Positions 40,262 through 46,777 of a DNA stretch of 64,000 bases are shown piece by piece. The stretch lies in NCBI RefSeq assembly GCF_037414475.1, contig NZ_CP147913.1:5516001-5580000 (forward strand), read 5' to 3'. This DNA is from Myxococcus stipitatus (lineage in GTDB: Bacteria; Myxococcota; Myxococcia; Myxococcales; Myxococcaceae). The first letter of the stretch is position 1; every line of letters begins with the position of its first letter. The notes under the pieces are model-generated. The model was not told the DNA's origin. It saw only the letters and a program-made list of their open reading frames with translations, and did no database searches. Both the position numbers and the translations under genes were made by a program.

Positions 40262-42046
40262 TCAGCCGCCCTTCCTTCCCATCAGCGAGCCCATCTTGCT
40301 GAGCAGCCGTGCGCCGTCCTGCGGGGTCTCCGGCGCGGGGACCGAGGCTCCGGGCCTGCGTCCGGTGACCATGGCCTCCAGCTCGTCCGGGTTGTCCGCG
40401 AAGCCCTTGGCCACCTCCAGCTTCACCTTCCCCGCGCGCACCAGGTCCGCCAGGGAGTCCTCGAAGCGGACGATGCCCAGGCTCTTGCCTCGCTGCTGGA
40501 GGGAGGGAATCTGGTACGTCTTGTTGTCGCGGATGAGATTGCCCAGCGCGACGGAGCCGGGCAGCACCTCCGCGGCGGCCACCATGCTCTTGCCATCCGC
40601 GCTCGCCATGAGCCGCTGGCTGACGATGAGCCGCAGGCCGCTGGACAGGGACAGGCGCACCTGCTGCTGGTCGGCGGGCGGGAAGAGGTCGATGAGCCGG
40701 TCGATGGTCTTCGCCGCGCTCGGTGTGTTCATGGTGCTGATGAGCAGGTGGCCCGTCTCCGCGGCCGCCAGTGCCATGCGCACCGTCTCCGTGTCGCGCA
40801 GCTCGCCCACGACGATGACGTCCGGGTCCTCGCGAAGACTGCCTTTGAGCGCGCTGGCGAAGGTCTTCGTGTGAGTGCCCACCTCGCGCTGGCTGATGAG
40901 CGCCTTCTTGCGAGGGTGGACGAACTCCACCGGGTCCTCCACGGTGAGCACGTGGTGCGACGTCTCGCGGTTGATGAGGTCCACCAGCGCGGCCAGGGTG
41001 CTCGTCTTGCCGTGGCCCGAGGGACCGGTGACGACGATGAGTCCCTGGTGGTGATGGGTCGCCTTCGCGATGTCCGAGGGCAGGCCCAGCGTCTCGAGCG
41101 TGGGCACCTCGCGGGCAATCACGCGGAAGGTGCCCTTCAGGCCCGTGCGGTGACGGGAGACGTTGACGCGAAAGCGGCCCATCGCCGGTGAGTCGAGCGA
41201 GAAGTCGCAGCTCCCCTCGCGCTCCAGCACCGGCTTCAGCCGCTCCGGCACCACGGGCATGAGCATGCCCTCCACGCGCGTGCCGTTCAGCGCGCCGCCT
41301 TGCGGAACCAGGTCTCCCGCGACGCGGAAGAGCACGGGCCGCTCGGCCACCACGTGGACGTCGCTGGCGCCGCTGGCGCGTCCCTGCTCCAGCACCACCG
41401 CCAGGTCGCGGGCTCCACCCGTCAGGGTCGAGAAGGCCTGTGCTCGCGAGGCCTCCTGGGCTCTCGAAGCGGCGGAGGATGCGGATGCATGCGGGCCCGC
41501 GCCGGTCTGCTGCGAGGAGGTGGTCGCCGCGCCACCCTGATGCTGCTGAGCCGCCGCGCCGCCCTGCCCGGACGACGCGTACCCCGCCTGCACGGATGCG
41601 CCCGTCTGTCCCGCCACGGTAGCGGCGTTGGCACTCGCGGCGGCCGCCCGAGCAGTCGTGGCAGTCGCGGACGTGGGCGTGCCAGTCGCGGGCGCAGCAG
41701 CCGCGGGCGCGGCAGGAGCGGGAGTCGCCGCCGCACCTGCCTCCGCCGCGCGCGACAGCCGCAGGTGCATGATGTCGCCCCGTCGCATGGCGGCGATGGA
41801 CAACGCCCCCAGTCCATTCGCGGTGACGGACCACTGTGAAGGCGCGTCGGTGACTGTCGATGCCCGCGCGATTCCCACCATGGCCTGTAGCGCGCGAACG
41901 ACGTCGTCAGTCGTCACGTTCGCCGCGTCCACCGGCTCATAGTTGCCGCCACCGCCGCGAATCATGGGCGGCCGCCCCGTCGCCAATGTCAGCTCCGTCA
42001 CTCCTGGCCGCGACAGATGGCGCAACAGCTCAGCAAGAGGTTTCAT
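40262..42046 (-). CDS. PilT-like ATPase, paralogue 2, with long low-complexity insert
   Basis: 594 residues from ATG 42046. A first PilT-type N-terminal domain (LLRHLSRPGVTELTLATGRPPMI) is followed by a ~110-residue Ala/Thr/Gln/Gly-rich linker (about 105-215), a second sensor-like part (ASDVHVVAERPVLFRV), then the ATPase core: Walker A GPSGHGKTS, TVEDPVEF, Walker B VIVVGELRDTET. The His box, normally TLHT, is TMNT: the histidine is replaced by Asn. Such insert-bearing PilT paralogues are known in myxobacteria. Operon with paralogue 1. Confidence 0.88.
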   Translation of the reverse strand: MKPLAELLRHLSRPGVTELTLATGRPPMIRGGGGNYEPVDAANVTTDDVVRALQAMVGIARASTVTDAPSQWSVTANGLGALSIAAMRRGDIMHLRLSRAAEAGAAATPAPAAPAAAAPATGTPTSATATTARAAAASANAATVAGQTGASVQAGYASSGQGGAAAQQHQGGAATTSSQQTGAGPHASASSAASRAQEASRAQAFSTLTGGARDLAVVLEQGRASGASDVHVVAERPVLFRVAGDLVPQGGALNGTRVEGMLMPVVPERLKPVLEREGSCDFSLDSPAMGRFRVNVSRHRTGLKGTFRVIAREVPTLETLGLPSDIAKATHHHQGLIVVTGPSGHGKTSTLAALVDLINRETSHHVLTVEDPVEFVHPRKKALISQREVGTHTKTFASALKGSLREDPDVIVVGELRDTETVRMALAAAETGHLLISTMNTPSAAKTIDRLIDLFPPADQQQVRLSLSSGLRLIVSQRLMASADGKSMVAAAEVLPGSVALGNLIRDNKTYQIPSLQQRGKSLGIVRFEDSLADLVRAGKVKLEVAKGFADNPDELEAMVTGRRPGASVPAPETPQDGARLLSKMGSLMGRKGG

Positions 42047-42316
42047 GCGGGTGTCGGACTCGGTTGTGGCGGAGTACGGCGTGCGGGGCCCCCAGGATAG
42101 TCCACAACGCATCGAACGTGCCCCCCTCTGGACGGATGCCTCCGCTCTCGCCAACGGCGCGCACACGACCCAGGCCCCACCCGCGCGGTGGGCCTCACAC
42201 CCACCCACCCGGTTCGTCCGTCTGTGTTTGGGAGAGGCGCTCCGGGACCCAGGGGGCCCGCTCGGAGCGAAGGCTCGGCGGGAGGCGAGCGCCGTCCCGC
42301 CGGGCCACCTGCCGGA

Positions 42317-42859
42317 TTACAGCTCGCGGGACATCAGCAAGCGCAGCTTGCCGGACTTCTTGGAGACCACCGTGGCCACCGTGGTGAAGCCCGCCTTGCG
42401 GTAGAAGCTCACCGCCGGCGCATTGGACGGGTCCACGCGCAGCGCGATGGTCTTGCGGTACATGTCCCGCGCGGCCCGGAGCGCCTGCTCCAGCACCACC
42501 ATCCCCAGGCCCTTCTTGCGCAGCTCCTGCTTCACGATGATGTTGCGCAGGTACGCGGCGCCGGGCACCGGGCCGTCCCGCTCCACCGTGACGTAGCCGA
42601 CGATCTGATTTTGCAGCTTCGCCACGTGCACGAAGGGCTTGAGCTGCGAGAGCGCCTTGAGGCTGTCTTCCTGGCTCTCACCCCGGCTCTTCCAGGGCTC
42701 GGAGCTGGCGCGCAGGGCCGCCACCGCCGTCATGTCCTCGTCGGTGGGCAGGGTGAACTTCACCGCCGCCATCAGGTCGTTGGGGAGGCCCACCGCTTCC
42801 AGCACCGGGGCTGGGGCCATCTCCACGCCCGGGTCCACCTGCTTCATCGTCATCGCCAT
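42317..42859 (-). CDS. GNAT-family N-acetyltransferase
   Basis: 180 residues. N-terminal ~35 residues are variable; the GNAT fold starts at VKFTLPTDEDMTAVAALR. Motif A reads LRNIIVKQELRKKGLGMVVLEQAL, with the acetyl-CoA-binding Q/RxxGxG/A replaced by LRKKGLG, and motif B NAPAVSFYRKAGFTTVATV. Substrate unknown. It is divergent from the MglA-like gene; the 287-bp gap holds two ATTGTCT direct repeats. Confidence 0.85.
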   Translation of the reverse strand: MAMTMKQVDPGVEMAPAPVLEAVGLPNDLMAAVKFTLPTDEDMTAVAALRASSEPWKSRGESQEDSLKALSQLKPFVHVAKLQNQIVGYVTVERDGPVPGAAYLRNIIVKQELRKKGLGMVVLEQALRAARDMYRKTIALRVDPSNAPAVSFYRKAGFTTVATVVSKKSGKLRLLMSREL

Positions 42860-42924
42860 CTCCTCCGTCGCGCTGCGATCCTAACCGCACCCCCGCCACC
42901 GGTGCACGCGGGGATTCCGCGCAC

Positions 42925-42952
42925 ATTGTCTTCTCAAGTGAGGAGATTGTCT
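42925..42952. promoter_or_regulatory. Two direct repeats 21 bp apart in a divergent promoter region
   Basis: ATTGTCT at 42925-42931 and 42946-42952, exactly two helical turns apart, in the gap between the acetyltransferase and MglA-like genes. Typical spacing for tandem binding of one regulator. Confidence 0.35.
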
Positions 42953-43076
42953 CCCCTGACGATAGGAGGGCCGGATTCCGGTCAACCCAAGCGTTGCCCA
43001 CTCCATTCCGGCGCCGGGCATGGCCTCCACCCACGGCCGCCGTGCGGCCGGCCTTCCGCGCCGGACGCCTTCCCAC

Positions 43077-43082
43077 TATAAA
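43077..43082 (+). promoter_or_regulatory. Candidate -10 element for the MglA-like operon
   Basis: TATAAA inside the AT patch CACTATAAAAACC, rare in this GC-rich DNA. The -35 position is weak (TTCCGC). A start site near 43089 would force translation to begin after it, supporting TTG 43147. Confidence 0.35.
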
Positions 43083-43146
43083 AACCCTGTTCGTCCCCGG
43101 AGGGCTGGCCTCCTCTCATCTCGACCCCGCCTGCCCGAGCCACCTC

Positions 43147-43866
43147 TTGCAACTCAACCACGCCCAGCGCGAGCTGACGCTCAAGATCGTCTACTACGGG
43201 CCCGGACTCAGCGGGAAGACGACGAATCTGCGCCATCTGCATGCGCGCGCGTCCCCGGAGGTGCGCGGCCGGCTGTTGACGGTGGAGACCCACGACGACC
43301 GGACGCTGTTCTTCGATCTGCTGCCTGTCTTCTTCTCCACGTCCGCGGGCTTCAAGGTGAAGGTGAAGCTCTTCACCGTTCCGGGCCAGGTCATCCACAA
43401 CGCCACCCGGCGCATCGTGCTCCAGGGCGCGGACGCGGTGGTGTTCATCGCGGACAGCCGGCACAGCGCGACGGCGGAGAACAACGCCTACTGGCGCAAT
43501 CTCCAGGACAACATGAAGGAGAACGGCCTGGACGCCGACCAGGTGCCCGTTGTCATCCAGTTCAACAAGAGGGACCTGCCAGACGCTCGCACGGAGGCGG
43601 AGCTGGAGGCGGCCCGCCAGCGGGGCGGGGAGGTGGTGGTCGGCGCGGTCGCGCTCCGGGGCGAGGGTGTGCTGGAGACCTTCCACGCGGTGGCTCAGGC
43701 CGCCTACCGCCGGCTGGATGCCCGGGCGCACCTGGCGCGCAACGTGGCGCTGACGGAGCAGGAGTTCCTCTCGCAGATTTTCGGACGGATGGACCTGTCC
43801 GGCACCGCGCTGGCCGGGCGCTACTCCGTGACGGGCCGGGATGACCACCAGGGGGGCGGGCGATGA
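43147..43866 (+). CDS. MglA-like small Ras-superfamily GTPase
   Basis: 239 residues from TTG 43147 (no strong ribosome-binding site; chosen because it lies after the promoter-like patch and at the domain start). P-loop GPGLSGKTT (Lys24), switch region VETHDDRTLFFDLLP, FTVPGQVIHNATRRIVLQGADAVVFIADS (MglA-type DxxG replacement VPGQ), and base motif NKRD. MglA sets front-rear polarity for gliding and pili. This paralogue has a C-terminal ~45-residue extension (NVALTEQEFLSQIFGRMDLSG...). The next gene, a histidine kinase, overlaps its stop codon. Confidence 0.88.
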   Translation: MQLNHAQRELTLKIVYYGPGLSGKTTNLRHLHARASPEVRGRLLTVETHDDRTLFFDLLPVFFSTSAGFKVKVKLFTVPGQVIHNATRRIVLQGADAVVFIADSRHSATAENNAYWRNLQDNMKENGLDADQVPVVIQFNKRDLPDARTEAELEAARQRGGEVVVGAVALRGEGVLETFHAVAQAAYRRLDARAHLARNVALTEQEFLSQIFGRMDLSGTALAGRYSVTGRDDHQGGGR

Positions 43867-45368
43867 GCGGGGGCTTCCAGGGGAACGTCCCACCGGAGAA
43901 CTCCCGCCGGGAGTCGGTCCTCCAGCGGCGCCTGACGCTGGGCGAGATGTTGGATGTGCCCTCGTTCGCGGAGGTGGTGAAGAGCTTCAGCGAGCTGTAC
44001 CGCGTGGGCATCAAGGTCCTGGACGCGCGCGGCACCAAGCTGGCCGACGTGAAGGTGGGCCACGGCGACTTCTGCGCGTATGTCTTCTCCTTCCCGGATG
44101 GCCGCTCGCGCTGCACCGCCACGGTCGCCCGGGTGAAGGACGGCCCCGTCGTCCCGGGCCAGGGCGCGCGCCTGGCGCAGGGCGACGGCGCGGAGGAGGC
44201 GGGGCTCATCGCGCTGCCGTGCTTCACCGGCCTGCGCTATCTGGTCATGCCCGTGCGCTGGGAAGGGGACCTGCTGGGCCGGGTCATCCTGGGGCCCTTC
44301 ACCCCCGAGGAGCTGGGTGACTTTCCGGAGACCCTCACGGACATCTCCGGGCTGGAGCTGTCGCGCGCGCAGGAGCTGGTGGCCAAGGTGCGGCGCGCCC
44401 CCGAGCGCACCGCCGCGCAGGTGCTGACGCACTTCGGACAGGTGCTCGCCGCGCTGGTGGCCAGCGGACACCGCACCCACCTGACCACCCAGCTCCACAT
44501 CGAGGCGATGCTGGAGACACACCGCGAACTGGAGGCGCAGAACTCGCGGCTGGCGCAGGTGAACTCCCGCCTCAAGGAGCTGGACCGTCTGAAGTCCACC
44601 TTCCTGGGCACGGTGAGCCACGAGCTGCGCACGCCCCTGGCGTCCATCATCGGCTACTCGGAGATGCTCGCGGAGGGGCTGGCGGGTTCGCTCAACCCGG
44701 AGCAGCTGCTCTACGTGCGCACCATCGTGGAGAAGGGCGAGTCGCTGCTCAACCTCATCTCCTCCATCCTGGACCTGAGCCAGATAGAGGCCGGCCGGCT
44801 GCGTCTGGCCATGGGGCCGGTGGACCTGGCGGGCGTCATCCAGACCGCTGTGTCCAGCGTGATGCCCCAGGCGCAGCGCAAGGGCGTGGAGCTGGAGGTG
44901 CGGCTGCCGCCGGTGCCTCGGCCCCGGCTCGCGGGTGACGCGGACAAGCTGCGTCAGGTGCTGGTGAACCTGTTGGCCAACGCGCTGAAGTTCACCGCGT
45001 CCGGCGGGCGGGTCTCGGTGGTGATGTCGGAGGTGGGCCTCCAGGACACGCTGGGCGCGACGGGCTACCGCGTCTGCGTGGAAGACACGGGCGTGGGCAT
45101 CCGCGAGGACCAGTTCGAGCGCATCTTCCAGAGCTTCTACCAGGTGGACGGCAGCTCCACGCGCGAGCACGGCGGGGCGGGCTTGGGCCTGGCCATCGTC
45201 AAGAGCCTGGTGGAAGGCCATGGCGGAAAGGTGTTCGTGGAGAGCGAGTTCGGGCGCGGCTCGCGTTTCACGGTGGTGCTGCCCATGCAGCCGCCCATCC
45301 CCGAGCACGGCATCGTGACGGCGCCGGCGCCACTGCCGGAGCCGCCAGCGGGTCCGGACCGCTTCTGA
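43863..45368 (+). CDS. PocR-domain sensor histidine kinase
   Basis: 501 residues; ATG overlaps the stop of the GTPase (ATGA). The N-terminal ~160 residues resemble the PocR sensory domain: LGEMLDVPSFAEVVKSFSELYRVGIKVLDARG, conserved cysteines in DFCAYVFSFPDGRSRC and ALPCFTGL. A coiled coil leads to HisKA (His253 in [15 protein letters not shown]) and HATPase (VEDTGVGIRED, AGLGLAIVKSLVEGHGG). No receiver, no membrane segment. PocR domains bind small organic molecules in several regulators. Coupling to a MglA-like GTPase suggests a polarity or motility switch. Confidence 0.88.
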   Translation: MSGGFQGNVPPENSRRESVLQRRLTLGEMLDVPSFAEVVKSFSELYRVGIKVLDARGTKLADVKVGHGDFCAYVFSFPDGRSRCTATVARVKDGPVVPGQGARLAQGDGAEEAGLIALPCFTGLRYLVMPVRWEGDLLGRVILGPFTPEELGDFPETLTDISGLELSRAQELVAKVRRAPERTAAQVLTHFGQVLAALVASGHRTHLTTQLHIEAMLETHRELEAQNSRLAQVNSRLKELDRLKSTFLGTVSHELRTPLASIIGYSEMLAEGLAGSLNPEQLLYVRTIVEKGESLLNLISSILDLSQIEAGRLRLAMGPVDLAGVIQTAVSSVMPQAQRKGVELEVRLPPVPRPRLAGDADKLRQVLVNLLANALKFTASGGRVSVVMSEVGLQDTLGATGYRVCVEDTGVGIREDQFERIFQSFYQVDGSSTREHGGAGLGLAIVKSLVEGHGGKVFVESEFGRGSRFTVVLPMQPPIPEHGIVTAPAPLPEPPAGPDRF

Positions 45369-45430
45369 CGCGAGGTGTCGCCCACGCGAATTCCCCCCGC
45401 GGCGCGCGGGCGGGCGTATTGTCCGCGCTC

Positions 45431-46018
45431 ATGCTGACCGGACGTTCCCCCGCTGCTTCCTACGTGCTCATCGATGCGGAGAACATCGACTGGGCCGTCT
45501 CCAATGTCGTGGGCCGCAAGCCCGAGTCCCAGGACCGCGTGCAGTTCGACCGGCTGGTGGCCTTCTGCGAGAACTACTTCCCCGCGCCCGTGCGCTGCGT
45601 GGTGGTGCTCAACGCGCGAGGTGAGCAGCTGCCCGACGTGATGATTGGCTTCATCCGCGCGCTGAAGTCCGCCGGCTGCGAGGTGGCGTTGCTCTACGGA
45701 CGGCCCGACCAGAAGGTCGTGGACCTGGGCATCCTCAAGCTGCTGGAGACCATCCGCACCCAGCGCCCCAAGGCGGCGGTGGGCCTGGCCAGCCACGACG
45801 GCGCGGACTTCGCCGACGCGCTCAAGCCCATGCTGGAGGAGAAGCGCCAGGTGGCGGTGCTGGGCCTGCGCGAGTACGTCAGCCAGCGCTTCAGGGACTT
45901 GGTGCCCTCGGGCCTGAAGATTGTCGACCTGGAGCTCAACGCGAAGGTGTTCCAGCGTCCGCTGCCCCGGCTGCTGCCGGTCAACGTGGACGAGTTCGAC
46001 CCGACGCAGTTCGTCTGA
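45431..46018 (+). CDS. NYN-domain (PIN-like) putative ribonuclease
   Basis: 195 residues from ATG 45431. NYN/LabA-type fold: YVLIDAENIDWAVS (first acidic site Asp), LVAFCENYFPAPVRCVVVLN, VALLYGRPDQKVVDLGILKLLETI, and LASHDGADFADALKPML (the SHDxDF-type second acidic motif). The family acts as metal-dependent RNA nucleases or RNA-binding proteins. It is a single gene, ending in a perfect 10-bp hairpin shared with the convergent sigma-factor gene. Confidence 0.85.
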   Translation: MLTGRSPAASYVLIDAENIDWAVSNVVGRKPESQDRVQFDRLVAFCENYFPAPVRCVVVLNARGEQLPDVMIGFIRALKSAGCEVALLYGRPDQKVVDLGILKLLETIRTQRPKAAVGLASHDGADFADALKPMLEEKRQVAVLGLREYVSQRFRDLVPSGLKIVDLELNAKVFQRPLPRLLPVNVDEFDPTQFV

Positions 46019-46029
46019 CAGGCCTGGGA

Positions 46030-46054
46030 CGGGCGCGCCGTTATGGCGCGCCCG
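46030..46054. terminator. Hairpin at the NYN/sigma-factor convergence
   Basis: CGGGCGCGCC and GGCGCGCCCG flank a GTTAT loop (perfect 10-bp stem). It begins 12 bases after the NYN stop and overlaps the last codons of the convergent sigma gene. No T-run. Confidence 0.6.
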
Positions 46055-46751
46055 GGTTCCGGCTCATCAACCGCTGGATGCTCAGGTCCAGCTGGCTTCG
46101 GAGCTGGACCAGCAGGCTGTCCAGCTCCGGCACGCTCACCCCCACCCGCGCGGCGAAGCGCACCCGCGTCTGGTCCAGCAGCCACTCGCGGGCGGTGGCC
46201 AGCCAGCGCTTCACCGAGGAGCGGTCCACGCCGTAGGCCTCCGCGATGCGCGCGGTGCCCATTCCGTCCACCAGATGCATTCGCAACAGCGTTCGCGCTC
46301 GTGGCTCCAGCGCGCCCAGCGCCTCCCTGAAGGCGGCGTTGAAGTCCGCGCCGTAGCGCTCCTTCAAGTACTGCAGCTCCACGTCGTCGGGAGCGGTGCC
46401 CAGCGCCTCCAGCGGCCCGTCGTCGGGCAGGTGCGACTCCTTGCGCTCGTTCAACAGCCCCCAGGCCAGCCGGAGCGCGGTCATCCGCAGCCAGGCGGAG
46501 AGCGGGCCCCGGCCGGCGTACTCCATGATGCGGGGTGGCACGGTGCCCTCGGCGACGAGGAAGCGCGCCCGCAGCACCTGGAGCGCCTCGTCCGCCGTCG
46601 TGTCGTCCACGTCCCGGCGCTTCAACGCCGCGCGGACCTGGGGAATGATGCGCTCCTCGAGCGTGGCCAAGGCCGTGGCGTCGCCGCGTGCACATGCACG
46701 GGCGAGCTCCAGGTCCGCTGCATGGACCTCGGTCTCCAGGGGCTTGGCCAT
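46041..46751 (-). CDS. Sigma-70 family RNA polymerase sigma factor, myxobacterial type
   Basis: 236 residues. Region 2 lies around residues 15-100 (ELARACARGDATALATLEER, DDTTADEALQVLRARFLV, GPLSAWLRMTALRLAW) and region 4 around 145-200 (LEPRARTLLRMHLVDGMGTARIAEAYGVDRSSVKRWLATARE). ECF-sized, with the C-terminal extension of a myxobacteria-specific sigma group. The start lies only 26 bp from the start of a divergent kinase gene that has an anti-sigma-type zinc finger, so the pair is probably a sigma/regulator module. Confidence 0.85.
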   Translation of the reverse strand: MAKPLETEVHAADLELARACARGDATALATLEERIIPQVRAALKRRDVDDTTADEALQVLRARFLVAEGTVPPRIMEYAGRGPLSAWLRMTALRLAWGLLNERKESHLPDDGPLEALGTAPDDVELQYLKERYGADFNAAFREALGALEPRARTLLRMHLVDGMGTARIAEAYGVDRSSVKRWLATAREWLLDQTRVRFAARVGVSVPELDSLLVQLRSQLDLSIQRLMSRNPGAP

Positions 46752-46777
46752 TCCCCCGAAGTCTACAGTGAGGGCGC

